A DNA stretch of 5,598 nt from Methanomassiliicoccales archaeon (GTDB taxonomy: Archaea; Thermoplasmatota; Thermoplasmata; SG8-5): NCBI GenBank assembly GCA_030636255.1, contig DAOVXH010000131.1, forward strand, positions 1 to 5,598. Direction: 5' to 3'. Shown piece by piece: positions 1 through 5,575 of this stretch; the first letter of the stretch is position 1; every line of letters begins with the position of its first letter. The notes under the pieces are model-generated. The model saw only the letters and a program-made list of their open reading frames with translations. It did not search any database and was not told the origin of the DNA. A program made the position numbers and the translations under genes.

Positions 1-99
1 TGACATCTTTGCATCTAGGGCATTCAGATTATCCGGTGTGGCCAGATGAATAATTGCTTTACTGTCCTTTCGCTGAAATTCAATGGTCTCGTAGTTCAT
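1..99 (-). CDS. Enoyl-CoA hydratase/isomerase family protein, N-terminal fragment
   Basis: The reverse strand from 99 down to the window edge reads 33 codons without a stop, beginning MNYETIEFQRKDSKAIIHL and continuing into ATPDNLNALDAKMS. This is the usual start of the crotonase (enoyl-CoA hydratase/isomerase) superfamily: a short beta strand 'YETIxxxxxxxxAxIxL' followed by the 'xxPxxLNALxxxM' motif. Family members hydrate or isomerise acyl-CoA thioesters in fatty-acid or amino-acid degradation, in the cytosol. The substrate cannot be told from 33 residues, because the oxyanion-hole and catalytic glutamate segments lie outside the window. The ATG at 99-97 is chosen because the motif spacing fits the family; the frame stays open upstream to a TAA at 144-142 but holds no better start. 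No clear Shine-Dalgarno is seen, so the mRNA may be leaderless or nearly so. It is transcribed divergently from the PEP-synthase-like gene. Confidence 0.72.
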   Translation of the reverse strand, partial: MNYETIEFQRKDSKAIIHLATPDNLNALDAKMS

Positions 100-167
100 A
101 TGTATCGGGGCATTGAAGGGGAGGGAGCTGCAAAACCTTTTTTACATGACTCTACATCTATGTCACA
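100..167. promoter_or_regulatory. Divergent intergenic promoter region
   Basis: This 68-bp gap separates two divergent genes and must hold both start regions. The only AT-rich core is around 131-147, with the + strand run TTTTTTACAT at 138-147. It lies about 25 nt upstream of the ATG at 168, which is where an archaeal TATA box would sit for a leaderless transcript of the + strand gene. The same AT-rich block, read on the other strand, could serve the minus-strand gene. There is no convincing Shine-Dalgarno before either start. The TATA match is weak and the assignment is inferred from position. Confidence 0.35.
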
Positions 168-1817
168 ATGGAGTCAATACTTCGATTCAATGACTTGGGG
201 TGCCTAAACGAGGGCGCAGCCGGTTCACTGGGGGCAGGACTGGCAGTGTTTGCCAGGGCAGATTTTCCCACTGTTAGGGGCTTTGTTGTAACTCCATTGG
301 TTTTCTCGGATTTCCTGAAAAAAGAAGAAATTAGAGCAGCCCTGGATTTATATGAGTCCGGGGCAGAGGACCCCAAGGAAAGCTGGCGAAATGTTAAAGC
401 AGTCTTTAATCGAGCCAGGATATTCTGGAATCATGAAATGGATATTCTTACTTCATTCAGGGAACTGGATACCACTGTTTCCATTGTTACCACCTCAAAA
501 TACGGGTCAAGCGCTTCACCGATTTATGCCCACACTGGCCAGGACCTTCTTGACGGCATCAAGCATTGCTGGCTAAAATGGCTCAGGGGAAATTTAGAAA
601 AATTGAAACAGCAGGAAATGCCTGCTGTGCTTGTTCGTGAGATTTTTGATTCCGAAGCCTCTGTTGAGTTACGAAAGAAGGGCCAGGAAATAATAGCCAG
701 GGCGGTCTTTGGACTGCCTGAAGGTTTGCAGGATCCGGCAGTATCCGGTGACATTTATGAGTTCAAGGCAGACGGAGAACTGGAAAGAATAGAGCAAAGA
801 GAGCAAAAATTCCAGTATATCATGAGGCCCCAGGGCCCGGTGAAGGTTGAGGTTGATTCAGAGTTCAGTGCCGAGGAAAAAGTAACTGGAGAAATGCTGT
901 CCAGTCTTGGCGATATAATCAAGTTCATGGGTGAGGCCCAAGGTATTGAAAGATGTGGAATCTGCTTTGTTTCTTCACGGCCAGTTATCTGCTCGGCAAT
1001 GCTGGTTTCCCAGAAAGAAGGTATTGTTGAGTTACCTCAAAGGGAGACAAGTCTTACACTCATGGAGAAACCTAGAAAGACACCATTGCAGGACATAAAA
1101 CATGGACCTGTTGTTGCTACCAAATTATTTATTGTAATTGACAAACCTGATGATATTGGACTTCTGGATGATGAATATATTGAGGGTATGATTTTATCCA
1201 ATAATATCAAATCAGAAGACATTTCTGAAATAGCCAGTGAGGCAAAACGAAGGTTCAAAACCAGCCAGATAGTAATAGAAATGAAACCTGATGGGGCAGA
1301 TGAAATAGCTTCCAGTGTTCAGGAGATCATTGCATTGGAAATTGAGCCGGGAATTTTAATTCCAGGCATAAGAAGCTCCGAGGAACTGGCAAATGCCATA
1401 AGCACCATTAATTCAACACTTGAAGGACTTGTGCCCAGGGCAAAAATATGGGTTCGGATAATGTACCCCAGTAATTTGTTCTTCATGGACTCCCTGGCAA
1501 AGAACGGGGATGTTCTGGCATTAGATTTAGACATGCTGGGCCGTCTTATGTTAGGCGGCGGCGAGGACGGTCACTGGCTCATATTTTCCTTTAAAGCTTT
1601 GGAAAAGGCACTTGGAGAGGCATTGGCCAGTTGTTCTGAAATGGATAGTAACATTGCAGTTCTTTCAGAAGACCTTGTGGCAATGCCAAGCCTATTAGAA
1701 TTTCTTGTAAGGAACGGTACCCAGATAATTTGCGTCATGCCCCGGGACCTTCAGACAATAAGACATATTGTTGCCTCGGTTGAAAAAAGAATGTTACTGG
1801 AAGCCGGGAGGAACTAG
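168..1817 (+). CDS. PEP synthase-like protein, degenerate, lacking the phosphohistidine domain
   Basis: This 549-residue protein resembles phosphoenolpyruvate synthase/pyruvate phosphate dikinase at both ends but is much shorter than the roughly 800 residues usual for PEP synthase. Residues 7-50 follow the ATP-grasp start (GAAGSLG at 16-22, then FPTVRGFVVTPLVFSDFL). Residues 104-139 resemble the 'RSSA...GQ..T' segment, and 247-281 the end of the nucleotide-binding domain. The swivelling domain with its TCHA phosphohistidine motif is not seen. From about 315 the PEP/pyruvate barrel resumes: VATKLFIVIDKP at 316-327, IPG-RSSEELANAI at 398-410, YPSN at 433-436, LMLGGGED at 460-467. By eye alignment the key residues are changed: the ATP-site Lys is Ala18, the barrel Glu is Met432, the Asn-Asp pair is Asp455-Met456, and the catalytic Cys is Leu499. 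It is probably not a PEP synthase; its real role is unknown. The start ATG is the first in frame after the promoter gap. mfnA follows 11 nt downstream. Confidence 0.72.
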   Translation: MESILRFNDLGCLNEGAAGSLGAGLAVFARADFPTVRGFVVTPLVFSDFLKKEEIRAALDLYESGAEDPKESWRNVKAVFNRARIFWNHEMDILTSFRELDTTVSIVTTSKYGSSASPIYAHTGQDLLDGIKHCWLKWLRGNLEKLKQQEMPAVLVREIFDSEASVELRKKGQEIIARAVFGLPEGLQDPAVSGDIYEFKADGELERIEQREQKFQYIMRPQGPVKVEVDSEFSAEEKVTGEMLSSLGDIIKFMGEAQGIERCGICFVSSRPVICSAMLVSQKEGIVELPQRETSLTLMEKPRKTPLQDIKHGPVVATKLFIVIDKPDDIGLLDDEYIEGMILSNNIKSEDISEIASEAKRRFKTSQIVIEMKPDGADEIASSVQEIIALEIEPGILIPGIRSSEELANAISTINSTLEGLVPRAKIWVRIMYPSNLFFMDSLAKNGDVLALDLDMLGRLMLGGGEDGHWLIFSFKALEKALGEALASCSEMDSNIAVLSEDLVAMPSLLEFLVRNGTQIICVMPRDLQTIRHIVASVEKRMLLEAGRN

Positions 1818-1828
1818 GGGGCCTTGAT

Positions 1829-2950
1829 TTGTGGGAAAAGGGTGTTGCTAATAGCATTATCATGAAGGAACTGGAGGATGCTAGTTCCCAGGATTACCAT
1901 TTCTGCAACGGGAAGGTCATAAGCTCAATGTGCACAAAGCCACTGGACATTGCCCAAGAGGCCCATTCAAGATTTATTGAATCAAATTTAGGCAATGCTG
2001 GTCTTTATCCTGGAACACTTGACCTTGAAAAACAGGTCATCGAAGAAATTGGCCAGCTACTCAATGGGTCTAATATTGCAGGGGGCATTCTCAGCGGCGG
2101 CACAGAGGCAAATATAACAGCACTCTGGATTGCCAGGAACATCACTGGCAAGAAAAAGGTCATATTTCCTAAAAGCGCGCATTTCTCATTTCACAAGGCA
2201 TGCGATATACTGGCCATGGAGTCGGTAATGGTGGAGCTGAATGATAATTATACAATTGACATTGAACAGGTTGAGAAAGAAATAGATGATGACCTTTGTG
2301 CAATAGTGGGAATTGCTGGCACCACCGAGCTTGGGGCTGTGGATGACATTCAGGCACTGGCAGATTTGTTACCTGAAAAAGCATTCCTCCATGTAGATGC
2401 AGCATTTGGGGGTTTTGTTCTGCCTTTCATTGAAGATGCTCCAAAATATGATTTCTCGATTCCTGCTGTTTCAAGTATGACCTCGGACCCACACAAGATG
2501 GGCATGGCAACCATTCCCTCTGGGGCCTTGCTGGTTCGGAACCGTGACTGGATTCGAAACATACACAAGGAAGCGCCTTACCTGGACATGATTGGCCAAC
2601 TTTCAGCTTTATCTGGAACAAGGTCCAGTGCTGCTGTTGCTGCTACCTATGCTGCCATGCGCTCATTGGGCAGGGATGGTTATGTTAATCTTGTGAAGGA
2701 ATGCATGGACATTACTGGCTATGCACTTGAAAAGGCAAGAAAGCTTGGCCTGGAACCTGTGATGGAACCACTGATGAACATACTTTGCCTCTATGTGCCA
2801 GAGCCCAGAAAGATACAAAAAGAATTAAGCAAAAAGGGCTGGAAAGTCTCTGTGGCCCAGAATCCTGAAAGCCTGAGATTGGTGATAATGCCCCATGTCA
2901 CCCGCCAGTCGATTGATGGGGTATTTGCCGAGTTGGAGGCGCTTCTATGA
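1829..2950 (+). CDS. mfnA: L-tyrosine/L-aspartate decarboxylase, MfnA family (PLP-dependent)
   Basis: This 373-residue protein is a group II PLP-dependent decarboxylase of the archaeal MfnA type. Visible motifs are SGGTEAN (89-95, phosphate binding), the ring-stacking His118 in KSAHFSFHK, GIAGTTELG (161-169), HVDAAFGG (188-195, with Asp190 for the pyridine nitrogen), and the Schiff-base Lys223 in SDPHKMG. Near the C-terminus, LRLVIMPHVTRQ (349-360) matches the substrate-carboxylate region. In methanogens MfnA makes tyramine for methanofuran; in other archaea the enzyme decarboxylates aspartate to beta-alanine for coenzyme A. The sequence alone does not settle the substrate. The TTG start at 1829 is preferred over the in-frame ATG at 1862, because the residues before Met12 (MWEKGVANSII) match the start of known MfnA proteins (M-x-E-K-G-V). 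A GGGAGG at 1806-1811 lies 17 nt upstream, inside the end of the previous gene, so spacing is long. The stop overlaps the dph2 start. Confidence 0.88.
   Translation: MWEKGVANSIIMKELEDASSQDYHFCNGKVISSMCTKPLDIAQEAHSRFIESNLGNAGLYPGTLDLEKQVIEEIGQLLNGSNIAGGILSGGTEANITALWIARNITGKKKVIFPKSAHFSFHKACDILAMESVMVELNDNYTIDIEQVEKEIDDDLCAIVGIAGTTELGAVDDIQALADLLPEKAFLHVDAAFGGFVLPFIEDAPKYDFSIPAVSSMTSDPHKMGMATIPSGALLVRNRDWIRNIHKEAPYLDMIGQLSALSGTRSSAAVAATYAAMRSLGRDGYVNLVKECMDITGYALEKARKLGLEPVMEPLMNILCLYVPEPRKIQKELSKKGWKVSVAQNPESLRLVIMPHVTRQSIDGVFAELEALL
2935..2939 (+). promoter_or_regulatory. Shine-Dalgarno GGAGG for dph2 inside the mfnA 3' end
   Basis: A perfect GGAGG lies 7 nt before the dph2 ATG at 2947, within the last codons of mfnA. 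With the ATGA stop/start overlap (2947-2950) it supports translational coupling of the two genes and confirms the dph2 start. Confidence 0.7.
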
Positions 2951-3939
2951 CAGAACAATTTGATTTTGAGATTGACCGCATAGTACAGGCAATCAATGGC
3001 AGAAAATCTTTAAGGGTAATTCTACAGTTTCCAGAGGGGCTGAAAAGGCAAGCTGCTGATGTTGCAACTACAATATCCCGCCAGGTGGATGCATATATAA
3101 TAATTCATGGAGAACCATGCTATGGGGCCTGTGATGTGCCAAGAGGTAAAGCAGACCTGATTGTGCATTTCGGACATTTGCCAATTCCTTGCCTGGACTC
3201 ACCAAACAGTATTATGTTCATTCAGGCAAGAAGCGATGCTGACCCTATGCCAGTTATTCAACAAGCAGTGGGAAAACTTCCTCAGAAAATAGGATTGCTG
3301 ACCACAGCCCAACATATTCATCATATTGTGCCTATTATGGATTTCCTGAAGAGTGAGGGAAAAGAAGTATTGGTGGGCAAGGGAGACGGCCGCCTATTTG
3401 CTGAAGGTCAAGTTCTGGGGTGCAATGCCTCCTGCGCCAGAAATGTAGAGAAAAAAGTAGATGCCTTTCTATTTTTGGGAACAGGAAATTTCCATGCGCT
3501 GGCTGTATCATTGGCCTCATCAAAACCAGTTATCATCGCCGACCCTGTGAACAATGAGGTTCGTGACATATCTGAAATCAGAGATAGAATGCTCAGACAA
3601 AGACATGGAATTATTGAGAAGGCAAGAGAGGCAAAACGCTTTGGAATTTTACTTTCGGAAAAGCCAGGCCAGAGAAGGGAAAAAATGGCTGGTTATGTTG
3701 GCAGGCTATTATCTGACAAAGGCCTGGAAAGTATTGTTGTGGAAATGGATCTGGTTACTCCCAATAAATTAAAAGCCCTGGGACTTGATGCATGGATATC
3801 CACTGCCTGCCCTAGACTGGCTATTGACGATTATTCTACATATGAAAAGCCAATACTGACTCCAATTGAGCTTGAAATATTGCTTGGAAAAAGAGCATGG
3901 GAAGAATATGCATTTGACGAGATTCTAGAAGGCCAGTGA
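2947..3939 (+). CDS. dph2: 2-(3-amino-3-carboxypropyl)histidine synthase (diphthamide biosynthesis, archaeal Dph2)
   Basis: Archaeal Dph2 carries out the first step of diphthamide synthesis. A [4Fe-4S] cluster cleaves S-adenosylmethionine so that its 3-amino-3-carboxypropyl group is added to a histidine of elongation factor 2. It is a non-classical radical-SAM reaction, done in archaea by a Dph2 homodimer. The 330-residue length is normal for the family. Visible signatures are the start VILQFPEGLKRQA (24-36), GEPCYGACDVP (55-65), VHFGHLPIP (73-81), the GQVLGCN motif (154-160), FLGTGNFHALA (175-185), PVIIADP (194-200) and STACPRLAIDDY (285-296). The cluster ligands are most likely Cys62 (or Cys58), Cys159 and Cys288, one in each of the three repeated domains. 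Extra cysteines at 58, 82 and 163 are also present. The ATG overlaps the mfnA stop and has a good GGAGG. No membrane segment is seen; the protein is cytosolic. Confidence 0.92.
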   Translation: MTEQFDFEIDRIVQAINGRKSLRVILQFPEGLKRQAADVATTISRQVDAYIIIHGEPCYGACDVPRGKADLIVHFGHLPIPCLDSPNSIMFIQARSDADPMPVIQQAVGKLPQKIGLLTTAQHIHHIVPIMDFLKSEGKEVLVGKGDGRLFAEGQVLGCNASCARNVEKKVDAFLFLGTGNFHALAVSLASSKPVIIADPVNNEVRDISEIRDRMLRQRHGIIEKAREAKRFGILLSEKPGQRREKMAGYVGRLLSDKGLESIVVEMDLVTPNKLKALGLDAWISTACPRLAIDDYSTYEKPILTPIELEILLGKRAWEEYAFDEILEGQ

Positions 3940-4056
3940 AATTATTATTACGTAAATAAACTTTTTCTCACTGGTTAATATAAAGACACCTAAATTTTAA
4001 ATACATAGAAACCCATCATGGTTCAACTTAAATTACTTAGGGATGGGTGATAACAG
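3940..4056 (+). promoter_or_regulatory. ftsZ2 promoter and leader region
   Basis: This 117-bp AT-rich gap holds the signals between dph2 and ftsZ2. There are two TATA-like boxes: TTAATATAAA at 3975-3984 and TTTTAAATA at 3995-4003. With the usual archaeal spacing of about 25 nt, they would start RNA near 4005 and 4024, giving leaders of about 50 or 33 nt. The Shine-Dalgarno GGGTGAT at 4045-4051 is 5 nt before the ATG at 4057 and matches the 16S tail complement GGTGAT, so the start is well supported. The T5 run at 3962-3966 may end dph2 transcripts. ACCCATC (4011-4017) is exactly complementary to GATGGGT (4042-4048), part of the Shine-Dalgarno. An 8-bp palindrome TTACGTAA sits at 3948-3955. Confidence 0.55.
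4045..4051 (+). promoter_or_regulatory. Shine-Dalgarno GGGTGAT for ftsZ2
   Basis: GGGTGAT precedes the ftsZ2 ATG by 5 nt and fixes the start. Its first four bases are also the 3' end of a possible 7-bp stem with 4011-4017, so access by the ribosome could be controlled if the RNA begins at the upstream TATA box. Confidence 0.6.
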
Positions 4057-5172
4057 ATGAAATCCATAATAGATGAGGCTTTGAGCAGGCATGATGACCA
4101 GCAGAAGGCCCAGGAAATTTCTAAAGCAGTTGGAATATACAAGGACAGTCCGGACGATGACGAATTGAGAGCGCTGGTAGAGACGCTCAAGATCAATGTC
4201 AAGATAGTGGGATGCGGGGGTGGAGGTTCAAACACAATCAACCGCCTTACAGAGACCGGTGTTGCAGGAGCACAACTCTGCGCAATCAATACCGATGCGA
4301 CACATCTTCTTCACGTTCACGCACCAAAGAAAATGCTCATAGGCAGGAGGGCCACAAAGGGCCTGGGCGCCGGAGCACTTCCAGAGGTGGGAGAGACAGC
4401 AACCAGGGAAAATGAGGATGAGATAAGATCGTATCTTGAAGGCGCACACATTGTTTTCGTCACCGCAGGAATGGGCGGCGGAACAGGCACTGGCTCTGCA
4501 TCAGTTGTTGCAGAAATTGCAAAGGAGCAGGGCGCACTTGTAATGGGCGTTGTAACAATGCCATTCAAGGCAGAAGGACATGTCAGATTCGAGAATGCAC
4601 AGAAGGGACTCAACAAACTGAGGAACAAGTGCGACACCACCATAGTTATTCAGAACGACAAACTCCTGGAACTTGTTCCGAGATTGCCGCTGGATGCAGC
4701 ATTCAAGGTGGCTGACGAGATTCTCATGAACTCCATAAAGGGTATAACCGAGGCAGTTACCAAGCCCGGTTTAGTCAATCTGGACTTCAATGACATGATG
4801 ACTGTCATGCAGAACGGCGGTGTAGCAATGGTGGGCATTGGCTCATCTAATGATGACCGCGAACGTGTTGAAATGGCTGTTCAGGAAGCAGTATCCTCGC
4901 CTTTACTCGGTGATATTGACCTAAGCGGTGCAAAGGGCGCGCTTATCAGAGTTATTGGCGGAGAAGACCTGACCATTCAGGAAGCACAGCAGGCTGCAGA
5001 GCTCATAAGTGCCCAGATAAGCCCAGGAGCAAGAATAATCTGGGGCTGCACAGTGGACCCGACAATTCAGAAGGAAGTCCAGCTCATGGTGGTCATTACC
5101 GGCGTAAAATCTGCACAGCTTATTGGTTCAGATATGCCATCCGGTGGTGGCGGCCTGGACATGGTCCAGTAG
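4057..5172 (+). CDS. ftsZ2: Cell division GTPase FtsZ, archaeal FtsZ2-like
   Basis: FtsZ is the tubulin-like GTPase that polymerises under the membrane into the division ring. All core motifs are present: the first nucleotide loop VGCGGGGSNT (51-60), INTD (77-80), GLGAG (102-106), the tubulin signature GGGTGTGS (140-147), TMPF (167-170), and the synergy loop NLDFNDM (241-247) with catalytic Asp243 and Asp246. The GTPase and C-terminal domains are intact to about residue 356 (VVITGVKSAQLIGS). Resemblance to archaeal FtsZ2 rather than FtsZ1 is by eye: the short acidic lead with a 'IIDEAL' start, AGMGGGTGTG, the 'DFNDM' loop, and 'VKSAQLIG' near the end. The tail is only about 15 residues (SDMPSGGGGLDMVQ), with a glycine linker and a short hydrophobic end that might be the binding peptide for a partner such as SepF; that is inference. 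At 371 residues the length is normal. It has its own promoter gap and is followed 33 nt later by rnp2. Confidence 0.94.
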   Translation: MKSIIDEALSRHDDQQKAQEISKAVGIYKDSPDDDELRALVETLKINVKIVGCGGGGSNTINRLTETGVAGAQLCAINTDATHLLHVHAPKKMLIGRRATKGLGAGALPEVGETATRENEDEIRSYLEGAHIVFVTAGMGGGTGTGSASVVAEIAKEQGALVMGVVTMPFKAEGHVRFENAQKGLNKLRNKCDTTIVIQNDKLLELVPRLPLDAAFKVADEILMNSIKGITEAVTKPGLVNLDFNDMMTVMQNGGVAMVGIGSSNDDRERVEMAVQEAVSSPLLGDIDLSGAKGALIRVIGGEDLTIQEAQQAAELISAQISPGARIIWGCTVDPTIQKEVQLMVVITGVKSAQLIGSDMPSGGGGLDMVQ

Positions 5173-5191
5173 CTATCTGGACGCGGTCCAG
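5155..5191 (+). repeat. Tandem palindromes CTGGAC-N3-GTCCAG spanning the ftsZ2 stop
   Basis: Two copies of a 15-nt inverted repeat, CTGGAC-N3-GTCCAG, lie at 5155-5169 (spacer ATG) and 5177-5191 (spacer GCG), exactly 22 nt apart. The first copy encodes the last ftsZ2 residues LDMVQ, the TAG stop follows at 5170-5172, and the second copy is non-coding. As RNA they can form two small 6-bp hairpins. Alternatively, the outer arms (5155-5160 with 5186-5191) and inner arms (5164-5169 with 5177-5182) can pair into one longer hairpin with the stop codon in its loop. As DNA, two palindromes about two helical turns apart resemble paired operators. The role is unknown; the repeat itself is read directly from the sequence. 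Confidence 0.6.
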
Positions 5192-5196
5192 CAATT

Positions 5197-5203
5197 GGTG
5201 ATC
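5197..5203 (+). promoter_or_regulatory. Shine-Dalgarno GGTGATC for rnp2
   Basis: GGTGATC matches the complement of the 16S rRNA tail over seven bases but ends only 2 nt before the ATG at 5206, a tight spacing. It begins 5 nt after the second palindrome ends, so folding of that palindrome could affect ribosome entry. Confidence 0.5.
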
Positions 5204-5205
5204 CC

Positions 5206-5520
5206 ATGGGTGTTAGAGAGTTCAGACGTAGGTACATTGTCTTTACTATAGATGCACCCAGGAATATCGAACGTTGGGAATTGATAAAGGAATTCCAGCG
5301 CGAAGGTAGCCGTATGGGCCTGGATCAGGTAAGTGAAGCAAGACCATGGCTTACTGCATTCCAGGAAAATCGCGGCATACTACGATGTTCTCACACAGAC
5401 AAGGATACAGCCATTGAAATGCTGAAAGGCGTTACCGAAATAGGCGAAGAACGCATGAAGGTGACCATTGAAACATTGATTACGTCTGGCACAATAAAGC
5501 AGGCTAAAAAGTCTCTTTAA
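5206..5520 (+). CDS. rnp2: Ribonuclease P protein component 2 (Pop5/Rpp14 family)
   Basis: Pop5 (Rnp2) is a protein subunit of archaeal RNase P, the RNA-based enzyme that removes 5' leaders from tRNA precursors; it partners with Rpp30 to help the catalytic domain of the RNA. The 104-residue length is near the family's roughly 100-120. The fold signatures are visible: an N-terminal strand RRRYIVFTID (7-16), an amphipathic helix 22-36, the central strand pair LTAFQENRGILRCSH (49-63), a helix 65-74 (KDTAIEMLKG), and the conserved end ITSGTIKQAKKSL (92-104), where 'SGTIK' is the most telling motif. The many basic residues at both ends fit RNA binding. The ATG at 5206 is supported by the GGTGATC just before it, and there are no upstream in-frame residues that resemble the family. 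It sits 33 nt after ftsZ2 with no obvious promoter between, so it is probably co-transcribed. A hairpin terminator follows. Confidence 0.85.
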   Translation: MGVREFRRRYIVFTIDAPRNIERWELIKEFQREGSRMGLDQVSEARPWLTAFQENRGILRCSHTDKDTAIEMLKGVTEIGEERMKVTIETLITSGTIKQAKKSL

Positions 5521-5534
5521 ATCTTTCAAGTCTT

Positions 5535-5575
5535 GAGCCAACGAGAAAGTCGTTGGCTCTCCATTTTCATTTTTA
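5535..5575 (+). terminator. Hairpin plus T-rich tail after rnp2
   Basis: GAGCCAACGA (5535-5544) and TCGTTGGCTC (5550-5559) form a perfect 10-bp stem with a 5-nt loop GAAAG. A T-rich stretch follows (5564-5574, TTTTCATTTTT). The hairpin begins 14 nt after the rnp2 stop at 5520. It looks like an intrinsic terminator for the ftsZ2-rnp2 transcript. Archaeal termination mainly needs the T-rich tract, so the stem may serve instead to protect or process the 3' end. The remaining bases to 5598 hold no gene I can support. Confidence 0.65.

Noticed and set aside
3948..3955. Palindrome TTACGTAA as an operator
   Set aside because: Only the central 8 bp match; the flanks do not extend the symmetry, and such short palindromes are expected by chance in AT-rich DNA. 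It is mentioned within the promoter entry only.
4026..4039. Direct repeat ACTTA in the ftsZ2 leader
   Set aside because: Five bases repeated twice in AT-rich DNA is not significant.
4212..4415. A 67-codon + strand frame within ftsZ2
   Set aside because: It overlaps the FtsZ nucleotide-binding region in another frame, has an Arg-rich composition typical of a shifted frame, and has no ribosome-binding site.
4317..4643. A 108-codon open frame on the minus strand inside ftsZ2
   Set aside because: It lies wholly antisense to a strongly conserved FtsZ, has low-complexity Ser/Pro/Ala-rich content with no recognisable motif, and has no start signals. It is best explained as a by-product of FtsZ codon use.
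5531..5560. Possible tRNA or part of one
   Set aside because: The 10-bp stem is a simple hairpin without D, anticodon or T-arm motifs (no GTTCRA box, no CCA-type acceptor pairing), so a terminator reading is better.
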